5,585 nt of DNA from an uncultured Chryseolinea sp. GTDB taxonomy: Bacteria; Bacteroidota; Bacteroidia; Cytophagales; Cyclobacteriaceae. Made by a program: the position numbers and the translations under genes. Every line of letters starts with the position of its first letter. Within the stretch, counting starts at the first letter, position 1. The stretch covers positions 1 through 5,585 of the forward strand of contig CAMLER010000381.1 in the NCBI GenBank assembly GCA_946478915.1. Reading direction: 5' to 3'. The notes beneath the pieces are model-generated. The model searched no databases. It was not told the origin of the DNA and saw only the letters and a list, made by a program, of their open reading frames with translations. Of this stretch, positions 1-5,585 are shown piece by piece.

Positions 1-172
1 ATTTATACACTTAATTCCTAATCCTACTTTGTCATGTTTGCGATTTTTGAAGGAGGGGATAGGGAATGAAGGTGCGCACTTTGCGAAGCCATTCGGCAAC
101 CATATTACCAATTCCCAGCCGCTACGTTTAAAAAACCTCGGCCACGGTGACGAAGTAGCATAGTAACTCTAT
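1..172. other. Left-edge non-coding stretch, no supported gene
   Basis: No convincing gene is visible here. Two very short reading frames overlap on opposite strands. One is a plus-strand 21-codon frame at 66-131, preceded by AGGAGGGG at 51-58. The other is a minus-strand 23-codon frame at 32-103. Neither resembles a family I recognise. Downstream of the minus-strand gene that ends at 173, the minus strand carries a G/C-rich patch (about 136-152) followed by six T residues (complement of A130-A135). That could be a poor intrinsic terminator, but the best stem I can draw is only about four base pairs, so I do not call one. Confidence 0.4.
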
Positions 173-514
173 TTATTGAACTACTTTCTCCTTGTCCTTA
201 TCTTTTCCTTTTAGCTTGTTTCCCTCAGCATCAAATTTTACAGTTTTTGTTTCACCACCTTTTGTGAGTTCTACTTTATAAATGGTCTTGCCATCTTTTT
301 CTTTTTTGTAGGCGTTTCCAACTGTCCAGCCGCTATAGTCCTGGCCTTCCAATGAAGCAGTTATTGCAGCAGGAAGGTCGCTGGCAGCTACAGGTTGCAT
401 GTCATTGGTAGTCTGGTCCTGTGTAGGGGCAGGAGTGGCGCTGGAAGAAGGATCTTGAGCAAAAGCAGCCACGGAAGCAGTGCATACAAACAAAGCGATC
501 AATAAATTTTTCAT
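173..514 (-). CDS. Exported PepSY-like small protein
   Basis: This gene encodes a 113-residue protein that is probably secreted to the periplasm. Residues 1-20 form a classic signal peptide: Lys3, a hydrophobic core (LLIALFVCTASVAAF), and a signal peptidase I site after AFA, leaving mature Gln20. Residues 21-45 are a Ser/Pro/Thr/Gln-rich linker. Residues 46-102 resemble the PepSY-like (beta-lactamase-inhibitor-protein-like) fold common in Bacteroidota: a short helix (LPAAITASLEG), then a strand ending in GWTV, then YKVELTKGG and TVKFDAEGNKL, the typical 'Y.v.l..g.....v.fd..G' pattern. The tail (103-113) is very Lys/Asp-rich. There is no lipobox Cys at the cleavage site, so it is not a lipoprotein; Cys11 lies inside the hydrophobic core. 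The ATG at 514 has an A-rich leader (AAAAACAAAAACG) instead of a Shine-Dalgarno sequence. It is transcribed away from the imuA cassette and has no visible functional tie to it. Molecular function is unknown; related domains may bind or inhibit proteins. Confidence is high for a real exported protein and moderate for the family. Confidence 0.82.
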   Translation of the reverse strand: MKNLLIALFVCTASVAAFAQDPSSSATPAPTQDQTTNDMQPVAASDLPAAITASLEGQDYSGWTVGNAYKKEKDGKTIYKVELTKGGETKTVKFDAEGNKLKGKDKDKEKVVQ

Positions 515-549
515 ACGTTTTTGTTTTTAGGGTTAAACATCGGAAAACT

Positions 550-562
550 CCTGTATAACAGG
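550..562. promoter_or_regulatory. Inverted repeat CCTGT-ATA-ACAGG upstream of the PepSY-like gene
   Basis: The sequence shows a perfect 5-bp inverted repeat around a 3-nt centre, 36-48 bp upstream of the start codon at 514. That position fits an operator for the minus-strand gene. The arms CCTGT/ACAGG recall CTGT...ACAG of the E. coli LexA box, but the spacing is 3 nt and not 8, so I do not call it a LexA site. A short dyad like this can also arise by chance. Confidence 0.25.
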
Positions 563-591
563 TCAGGTGATACAATGTTTGCTATAAAGTG

Positions 592-624
592 GATTTGCCA
601 ATATATAGTGAAAATGATTTGCCA
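592..624. repeat. Two 9-bp direct repeats GATTTGCCA
   Basis: GATTTGCCA occurs at 592-600 and again at 616-624, 24 bp apart start to start, in the divergent intergenic region. A looser relative, ATTTGGCCCA, lies at 651-660. They could be binding sites for a regulator of either flanking gene or simple local duplication. Nothing else in the sequence identifies a partner. Confidence 0.3.
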
Positions 625-704
625 TATGACGTTCACCACATGATAAAAATATTTGGCCCACGGGTCATCGGTTTTGGTACCAATGTTTTCTATTAATATT
701 ATAT

Positions 705-719
705 ACTAATAATATTAGT
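705..719. promoter_or_regulatory. Candidate operator 1 of imuA cassette (15-bp palindrome)
   Basis: ACTAATA-A-TATTAGT is a perfect palindrome with 7-bp arms and a 1-nt centre, lying 46 bp before the imuA start codon. A second near-identical copy follows 22 bp later at 727-741, so the two would sit on the same face of the helix. The surrounding 691-750 stretch has only six G/C bases in sixty. Cassettes of this type are normally damage-induced under LexA, so a LexA-like or other dimeric repressor is a reasonable inference. I do not know a LexA box of this sequence. Confidence 0.55.
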
Positions 720-726
720 TAATTAA

Positions 727-741
727 ACTAACATTATTAGT
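727..741. promoter_or_regulatory. Candidate operator 2 of imuA cassette (15-bp near-palindrome)
   Basis: ACTAACATTATTAGT repeats operator 1 with two changes (T to C at position 6, A to T at position 8). The outer half-sites ACTAA (727-731) and TTAGT (737-741) are fully kept. Relative to the TATCTTTG box at 751-758 it occupies the place where a Bacteroidota -33 element would lie, so a bound protein would be expected to block, or possibly replace, normal promoter recognition. Between the two operators, TTAGTT (715-720) and AACTAA (726-731) form a further 6-bp dyad. Confidence 0.55.
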
Positions 742-750
742 AAATATTAC

Positions 751-758
751 TATCTTTG
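751..758 (+). promoter_or_regulatory. Bacteroidota -7 promoter box (TATCTTTG) of imuA-imuB-dnaE2
   Basis: TATCTTTG matches the Bacteroidota -7 consensus TAnnTTTG exactly. It ends 7 bp before the GTG start at 766, so transcription would begin at or within a few bases of the start codon. No TTTG or TTG is seen at the expected -33 position (about 728-733); that place is filled by candidate operator 2. A poor -33 element would suit a tightly controlled, inducible promoter. I see no other TAnnTTTG on the plus strand in this intergenic region. Confidence 0.55.
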
Positions 759-765
759 GGGTATT

Positions 766-1533
766 GTGACTCCAGGCAAAGCCAATATCATTTCGCAACT
801 GCAACAGGAAATTCTTGCGCTACAGGGGTTCAAAACCACGAATGCACATACCCCAGCCATACCTCTTGGACCCCTTGCGGATGCTTTTCCTAATAACTCC
901 TTTCCATTAGGTGCTATTCATGAATTCTTGTATAGCAATTTGGAAGATGGCGCCGCCACCTGTGGATTTATTACAGGGTTGTTAAAACCTATGATGGCAA
1001 ACAACGGAGTTGTCTTTTGGGTTGCTCAAGGACCCAGAATATTCCCACCTGCATTAGAATCAATGGGTATCCAGCCGGACAAAATTGTATTTGTTGATGT
1101 GAAGAGTGAAAAACATGTTCTATGGTCGGTAGAAGAAGCGTTGAAATGTCCGGTAATAACTGCGGTAATCGGCGAAGTTACCCGCATATCTTTTACTGCT
1201 TCGCGACGCCTGCAACTTGCGGTTGAACAAAGCGAAGTAAGCGGTTTTCTGCTTTGCCATAGCTCCGCCACACCGACTGCAACAGCAAGTGTTACGCGAT
1301 GGAGGATCACATCCTTGCCAAGCTATATAGCCGAAAATCTTCCAGGTGTAGGCTTTCCACAATGGAGGGTCGAGCTTTTGCGAATTCGCAACGGTCGGCC
1401 TGGGGTATGGGACGTCAGGTTGTCAGCAGGAAAATTTGAGACAGCCATCACGTCCGATCAGGTAACAGATAAAACAACATTATATCAATCTGAGGACGAT
1501 TCATCCATTTCAAAAATTCAAAAAGCAATGTGA
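766..1533 (+). CDS. imuA: ImuA, RecA-like translesion mutagenesis accessory protein
   Basis: This gene encodes a 255-residue ImuA-family protein (COG4544), the accessory factor of the ImuA-ImuB-DnaE2 error-prone lesion-bypass complex in the cytoplasm. The family is a RecA/SulA relative. Visible features are an N-terminal helix (about 7-21), FPLGAIHEFL (46-55) that opens the RecA-like core, a buried strand GVVFWVAQ (81-88), a conserved FPPALESMGI segment (93-102) followed by KIVFVDV (106-112), AVIGEVTRISF (133-143), helix ASRRLQLAVEQS (145-156) and strand GFLLC (160-164). The C-terminal WRVELLRIRNGRPGVWDV (200-217) is typical of the family. Where RecA has its Walker A loop this protein reads SNLEDGAATCGF (57-68), with no GKT/GKS, so ATP binding is unlikely. 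The start is GTG at 766; upstream the frame is open only to the stop at 724-726 and offers no ATG, GTG or TTG. There is no Shine-Dalgarno sequence. imuB begins 3 nt after its stop. Confidence 0.9.
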   Translation: MTPGKANIISQLQQEILALQGFKTTNAHTPAIPLGPLADAFPNNSFPLGAIHEFLYSNLEDGAATCGFITGLLKPMMANNGVVFWVAQGPRIFPPALESMGIQPDKIVFVDVKSEKHVLWSVEEALKCPVITAVIGEVTRISFTASRRLQLAVEQSEVSGFLLCHSSATPTATASVTRWRITSLPSYIAENLPGVGFPQWRVELLRIRNGRPGVWDVRLSAGKFETAITSDQVTDKTTLYQSEDDSSISKIQKAM

Positions 1534-1536
1534 TAT

Positions 1537-3042
1537 ATGGCAAGGCGATATGTTTCCATCTGGTTTCGTCATCTTCTAACAGATTGGCATAGCCTGACCA
1601 ATTCTCATCTGCATAGTATGCCATTTGTCTTGTACACAGTCAACCATGGAAGGATGATCGTTACTGCCGCGAATGCGTTGGCCATGAAAAATGGGATTAC
1701 AACGGATATGGTATTGGCTGACGCGAGAGCAGTTGTACCTGACCTGCAAGTTATGGAGGACAAGAATGACCTTCGTCCAAGAATATTGAAGCGACTGGCT
1801 ACGTGGTGTGTTCGATTTACACCTATCGCATCCGTTGATGAACCCGATGGAATAGTTCTCGATGCCACCGGCTGTGCACATCTTTGGGGAGGAGAACAAC
1901 GTTACCTTAATACGATAGTAGAAAAACTATCGAAACGGGGATATGATGTCCAGGCGGCAATTGCAGATACCCCTGGCGTTGCCTGGGCTGTGGTTCGTTA
2001 CGGAACTCAGAATGGCCAGATTAGTATAGTACCCGAAGGCCAGCACATCGAGAGTCTACTTAATTTGCCCGCTGAATCATTGCGTATTGAACCCGAAGCA
2101 GTGGAACGGTTACACAAACTTGGTCTTCACCAGATAAAGCAATTTATTTTTATGCCTCGTCAATCGCTAAGGCGTCGTTTTGGAGTTGAATTTCTGCATC
2201 GATTAGATCGGGTGTCGGGTCGCACGGAAGATGTTCTTACACCGGTGATACCAATTGAACCCTATCAAGCAAGGCTGCCATGTTTAGAACCCATTGTTAC
2301 ACTTGGTGGCATTGAAATAGCCTTAGATCAGTTGCTGACAACCATTTGTTTTCGGTTGAGACAAGAGCAAAAGGGACTTAGACAAGCCTCCTTAAAATCG
2401 TATAGAGTTGATGGCAAAATAGAGCAAATTGAAATTGGAACCAGCAGGCCTTCCCATTATGTAGAACATCTTTTCAAATTGTTCAAACTTAAGATTTCCT
2501 CAATTGAGCCAGGATTGGGAATCGAATTATTTGTACTCGAGGCCTCGAAAGTCGAAACTCATTTGCCGTCGCAGGAACATTTGTGGACTGTTAAATCCGG
2601 TCTTCACGATCATCGCGTATCAGAACTCATAGATCGGGTCCATATAAAGTGTGGCATACAGCCAATACGTTATCTCCCTGCTGAACATTACTGGCCTGAA
2701 AGATCCATCGCGAGAGCGTCGGGCCTTCACGAACAACCTTCAACAGAATGGCGGAAGGACAGACTTCGACCAGTGCTTCTATTGCCACATCCCGAAAAAA
2801 TTGAAGTTACAGCACCTATACCCGATTATCCTCCCATGCTTTTTCAGTATAAGGGCAAGGTACATCGCATCACTCGCGCTGATGGTCCTGAGCGAATTGA
2901 ACAGGAGTGGTGGTTGCAACAGGGCCAACATCGGGACTATTATCGGGTGGAGGATCAGGATGGTAAAAGGTACTGGCTATTCAGGCTCGGCCATTACCAC
3001 GATAAAACTTTTCAATGGTTTATCCACGGCTACTTTGCATAA
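1537..3042 (+). CDS. imuB: ImuB, Y-family-like clamp-binding hub of the mutasome
   Basis: This gene encodes a 501-residue ImuB, the Y-family (DinB-like) protein that ties DnaE2 and ImuA to the replication clamp. Known ImuBs are regarded as non-catalytic. The N-terminus YVSIWFRHL (5-13) aligns with the first catalytic-Asp strand of DinB, with Trp9 apparently in place of the Asp. The second site reads SVDEPDGIVLDATG (99-112): an Asp101-Glu102 pair is present but is followed by extra residues relative to the DinB SIDEAYLD pattern. GCAHLWGGE (112-120) is an ImuB signature. A helix-hairpin-helix region lies at about 186-220 and the little-finger domain at about 245-340. QEHLW (346-350) fits a beta-clamp-binding motif in the expected place. 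The C-terminal domain is diagnostic: YWPERS (385-390), RPVLLLPHPE (411-420), GPERIEQEWW (450-459), RDYYRVEDQDGKRYWLFR (466-483) and WFIHGYFA at the end. Its length is typical. The ATG at 1537 lies 3 nt after the imuA stop, which suggests translational coupling. I see no frameshift. Confidence 0.95.
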   Translation: MARRYVSIWFRHLLTDWHSLTNSHLHSMPFVLYTVNHGRMIVTAANALAMKNGITTDMVLADARAVVPDLQVMEDKNDLRPRILKRLATWCVRFTPIASVDEPDGIVLDATGCAHLWGGEQRYLNTIVEKLSKRGYDVQAAIADTPGVAWAVVRYGTQNGQISIVPEGQHIESLLNLPAESLRIEPEAVERLHKLGLHQIKQFIFMPRQSLRRRFGVEFLHRLDRVSGRTEDVLTPVIPIEPYQARLPCLEPIVTLGGIEIALDQLLTTICFRLRQEQKGLRQASLKSYRVDGKIEQIEIGTSRPSHYVEHLFKLFKLKISSIEPGLGIELFVLEASKVETHLPSQEHLWTVKSGLHDHRVSELIDRVHIKCGIQPIRYLPAEHYWPERSIARASGLHEQPSTEWRKDRLRPVLLLPHPEKIEVTAPIPDYPPMLFQYKGKVHRITRADGPERIEQEWWLQQGQHRDYYRVEDQDGKRYWLFRLGHYHDKTFQWFIHGYFA

Positions 3043-3061
3043 GTTTTAAGCACCAGGTCTG

Positions 3062-5585
3062 ATGAAATATAGCGAACTACAGGTCACCACAAATTTTAGT
3101 TTTCTTCGCGGTGCTTCTCATCCTGAAGAACTGGTGGAACAGGCGGCAACTTATGGCTATAGCGAAATCGCAATAACCGACAGGAACACTTTTGCTGGAA
3201 TCGTGCGAGGTCACGTTGCAGCAAAAAAGTTTGGGATTCGGATGGTTCCAGGATGTCGTCTTGATTTGGTTGATGGACCGTCATTGCTAGCCTTTCCAAC
3301 TGACAAGAAAGCTTACTCCCGGCTTTCTTCAATGTTGACGATAGGCAACATGCGCACGGAGAAAGGAAAATGTATACTATATAAGGCGGATGCTTATGCC
3401 CATTGCAAAGGTTCCAAACTTATCATTATTCCCCCGACAGCATTAGATAGAACATTTGATTTTGATCTCACATTTAAGCAAGCAGTGAAAGAATACCATG
3501 AAAATTTTGGTGACCAACTATCTATTGCCGCCAGTCGTTCGTATTGTGGAGATGATTCAAAAATCCTGCACAGGATATTTCAGCTCGCTAAAAAGTTTTG
3601 GATTCCAATGGTTGCCACCAATGATGTACATTACCATCACCCTATGCGCCGGGAACTGCAAGACGTGGTGACTTGTATTCGCGAAAAATGTACTATATAC
3701 AATGCAGGATTTAAGCTCTATCCAAATGCTGAAAGATTTTTAAAAGATGAAATAGAAATGAATCGTCTATTTCGTCAGCATCCTGACGCTATTGAGTATA
3801 CGCAGGAAATTGTTAATGCATGTAAATTCTCGCTCAACCAATTACACTATCAATATCCCCGGGAAATAACCACGAGCGGACATTCTCCGCAGGAGGAGCT
3901 CGCGCGGCTTGCCTGGCAGGGAGCCCAAGAAATTTATGGAGAACATGTTCCGGATAAGATTAAGACAAACATTCAATACGAGTTGAAATTCATTGAAGAT
4001 ATGAATTATGCCTCTTATTTTCTTACTGTGTATGACCTGGTTCGATACGCCCGTGAGAACAGAATACTTTGTCAGGGCCGTGGTTCAGCAGCGAATTCAA
4101 CTGTTTGTTATTGTTTAGGTATTACTTCGGTGGATCCTTCAAAGTTTGATCTTCTGTTTGAAAGATTTATATCATCGGCCAGAAATGAACCACCTGATAT
4201 CGATGTGGACTTTGAACACGAGCGCCGCGAGGAAGTTATCCAATACATCTATAGAAAATATGGAAGAGATCGCGCTGCTATAGTTGCGACTGTAACCCAA
4301 CAACATCATAAGGGCGCTATCAGGGATGTAGGAAAAGCAATGGGCCTTTCGGTAGATGTTGTAACTAAGTTATCAGGATCAATTTGGGAGTTTACTGATG
4401 AATGGATGGAAGGTAAACGCCTCGCTGAACTGGGCTTAAATGCCCGGGATCACAACCTCCAGAAGGTTATGCAACTCACAGCACAATTTATGGGTTTTCC
4501 CCGTCAGCTGGGTCAGCACACTGGCGGATTCGTTATCACGCAAGATAAACTTTCGGATCTTTGTCCCATCTTAAATGCGCGCATGGCGGATCGCACATGT
4601 ATCGAATGGAACAAAGATGACATTGACGCACTAGGATTCCTAAAAATAGACGTCCTGGCCCTGGGCATGCTGACCTGTATTCGGAAAGCCTTCGACCTCG
4701 CAAAAAAGCATTACAATCTGGACCTTACACTGGCCAATATACCACAAGATGATCCTGTGGTGTACGAAATGATCAGTCATGCTGATACGATCGGCGTTTT
4801 TCAGATTGAGAGCCGCGCTCAGCAGTCAATGTTACCCAGGCTTAGACCGAAATGTTTTTATGACCTTGTAATTGAAGTTGCTATTGTTCGACCCGGACCG
4901 ATTCAGGGAGATATGGTTCATCCATACCTCAGACGAAGGAATGGGGAGGAACCTGTCGACTACCCATCAAAGGAGTTGGAAGAAATTCTGGGCCGTACTC
5001 TAGGTGTACCGTTATTCCAAGAGCAGGCAATGAAGATAGCGATTGTTGCGGCAGGATTTACACCGGCTGAGGCTGACGAGCTAAGGCGCAGCATGGCGAC
5101 ATTCAAAGCGAAGGGGGTGGTGGCTCATTTTGAGGAGAAGCTTATCGAAGGGATGTTAAAGAACGGTTATAAGCTGGAGTATGCGCAACGAGTCTTCAGA
5201 CAACTCGAAGGGTTTGGCAGCTATGGATTCCCGGAAAGTCATGCGGCAAGTTTTGCACTTCTTGTTTACGTATCTTCCTGGATCAAGTGTTATTATCCGG
5301 ATGTCTTTGCCTGCGCGTTGCTGAACAGTCTGCCAATGGGTTTTTATCAACCGGCGCAAATCGTAATCGATGCGCGTAAGCATGGCGTTGAAGTTAAACA
5401 GGCAGATATCAATTATTCGATGTGGGATAATCAGTTGGAGGAGCGGTCGGGAAAATATTGGGTGTTACGTCTGGGTCTTAGAAACATTAAAGGATTGCGG
5501 CAGGAAGATGCTGAGAAGTTAATCTTCGCGAGGAAAAATCATTTCAAAGATATTTCTGAATTGCGTTCTACTGACCTGACAGCGG
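3062..5585 (+). CDS. dnaE2: DnaE2 (ImuC), error-prone DNA polymerase III alpha paralogue, 3' end outside window
   Basis: This gene encodes the C-family polymerase of the ImuA-ImuB-DnaE2 complex, which synthesises across damaged DNA with low fidelity. The window holds 841 codons with no stop; about 200 or more C-terminal residues, including the OB-fold region, are missing. The start YSELQVTTNFSFLRGASHPEEL (3-24) is the DnaE2 form of the PHP domain (about 1-230). Its metal site is degraded: Gln7/Thr9 stand where HxH would be and TDR (39-41) replaces TDH, although NDVH (187-190) remains. Catalytic residues are intact: PDIDVDF (378-384) gives Asp381 and Asp383, and KIDVLALGML (528-537) gives Asp530, matching Asp401, Asp403 and Asp555 of E. 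coli DnaE. Other family blocks are QGRGSAANS (338-346), GQHTGGFVIT (484-493), FQIESRAQQSM (580-590), RPGPIQGDMVHPYLRRR (610-626), FQEQAMKIA (652-660) and GFGSYGFPESHAASFA (717-732). A helix-hairpin-helix region begins near 803 (RLGLRNIKGL). The ATG at 3062, with AGG at 3055-3057, lies 19 nt after the imuB stop; an in-frame TAA at 3047-3049 rules out a longer start. Confidence 0.95.
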   Translation, partial: MKYSELQVTTNFSFLRGASHPEELVEQAATYGYSEIAITDRNTFAGIVRGHVAAKKFGIRMVPGCRLDLVDGPSLLAFPTDKKAYSRLSSMLTIGNMRTEKGKCILYKADAYAHCKGSKLIIIPPTALDRTFDFDLTFKQAVKEYHENFGDQLSIAASRSYCGDDSKILHRIFQLAKKFWIPMVATNDVHYHHPMRRELQDVVTCIREKCTIYNAGFKLYPNAERFLKDEIEMNRLFRQHPDAIEYTQEIVNACKFSLNQLHYQYPREITTSGHSPQEELARLAWQGAQEIYGEHVPDKIKTNIQYELKFIEDMNYASYFLTVYDLVRYARENRILCQGRGSAANSTVCYCLGITSVDPSKFDLLFERFISSARNEPPDIDVDFEHERREEVIQYIYRKYGRDRAAIVATVTQQHHKGAIRDVGKAMGLSVDVVTKLSGSIWEFTDEWMEGKRLAELGLNARDHNLQKVMQLTAQFMGFPRQLGQHTGGFVITQDKLSDLCPILNARMADRTCIEWNKDDIDALGFLKIDVLALGMLTCIRKAFDLAKKHYNLDLTLANIPQDDPVVYEMISHADTIGVFQIESRAQQSMLPRLRPKCFYDLVIEVAIVRPGPIQGDMVHPYLRRRNGEEPVDYPSKELEEILGRTLGVPLFQEQAMKIAIVAAGFTPAEADELRRSMATFKAKGVVAHFEEKLIEGMLKNGYKLEYAQRVFRQLEGFGSYGFPESHAASFALLVYVSSWIKCYYPDVFACALLNSLPMGFYQPAQIVIDARKHGVEVKQADINYSMWDNQLEERSGKYWVLRLGLRNIKGLRQEDAEKLIFARKNHFKDISELRSTDLTA

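Noticed and set aside
32..103. Minus-strand 23-codon frame (MVAEWLRKVR...)
   Set aside because: It is too short to judge, overlaps another tiny frame on the opposite strand, and has no recognisable family or promoter.
121..159. GCTAC...GTAGC inverted repeat with a T-run on the minus strand, as terminator of the PepSY-like gene
   Set aside because: The stem is only 5 bp with a loop of about 29 nt, the T-run lies inside the loop, and the inner alternative stem is about 4 bp, so it does not fit an intrinsic terminator.
691..750. AT-rich repeats as a replication origin or CRISPR leader
   Set aside because: There are no DnaA boxes, no iterated repeats with unique spacers and no cas or rep gene. 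The structure is better explained as operators next to a promoter.
1026..1362. Minus-strand open frames of 94 and 80 codons inside imuA
   Set aside because: They lie antisense to a clearly recognisable ImuA, give Cys/Arg/Ser-rich products without domain features, and are shadows of the real frame.
766..1533. Calling the first cassette gene recA or an active ATPase
   Set aside because: The fold is RecA-like, but there is no Walker A GKT/GKS and the protein is too short; ImuA fits length, motifs and neighbours.
1576..1899. Minus-strand frames of 107 and 87 codons inside imuB
   Set aside because: Both are antisense to the conserved N-terminal part of ImuB, overlap each other and have no recognisable features.
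2651..3049. Plus-strand 132-codon frame overlapping the 3' end of imuB
   Set aside because: It runs in another frame through the strongly conserved ImuB C-terminal domain; its product shows no family likeness.
3096..3332. Minus-strand 78-codon frame at the start of dnaE2
   Set aside because: It is antisense to the conserved PHP domain of DnaE2 and has no supporting features.
5156..5383. Minus-strand 75-codon frame with CKTC-like cysteines
   Set aside because: The frame is antisense to the conserved GFGSYGFPESHAASFA region of DnaE2; the single CxxC is not enough for a zinc-binding protein.

Overview
The window looks like a chromosomal piece from a Bacteroidota bacterium, probably of the Chitinophaga/Sphingobacterium-like part of the phylum. 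The reasons are moderate overall GC, a TAnnTTTG-type promoter box (TATCTTTG), almost no Shine-Dalgarno sequence before the main genes, A-rich leaders, and a secreted PepSY-like small protein of a kind common in that phylum. The placement is inferred from style and gene content only.

Layout. Positions 1-172 hold no convincing gene. Positions 173-514 (minus strand) encode a 113-residue exported PepSY-like protein. Positions 515-765 form a divergent intergenic region. Its right half is extremely AT-rich and carries two near-identical 15-bp palindromes just upstream of a Bacteroidota-type promoter box. From 766 to the right edge runs a same-strand cassette: imuA (766-1533), imuB (1537-3042) and dnaE2/imuC (3062 to beyond 5585, cut by the window edge). 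The dnaE2 frame is open from 3062 to the last base, covering 841 codons of a protein usually a little over 1000 residues.

Function. ImuA, ImuB and DnaE2 together form the damage-inducible 'mutasome' known from Caulobacter, Pseudomonas and mycobacteria. DnaE2 is the error-prone C-family polymerase that does the synthesis. ImuB is a Y-family-like hub that binds the sliding clamp. ImuA is a RecA-like accessory factor without a nucleotide-binding loop. The 3-nt gap between imuA and imuB and the 19-nt gap before dnaE2 argue for one transcript. In this copy DnaE2 keeps all three catalytic aspartates. ImuB has lost the first metal-binding Asp of Y-family polymerases but still has an Asp-Glu pair near the second site and a QEHLW clamp-binding candidate. 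ImuA has no Walker A motif.

The cassette itself is a known system. The least explained signals are regulatory: the paired palindromes, spaced two helical turns apart where the -33 region should be, and a promoter box so close to the GTG start of imuA that the mRNA may be leaderless. I found no tRNA, rRNA, CRISPR array, insertion sequence or phage gene.
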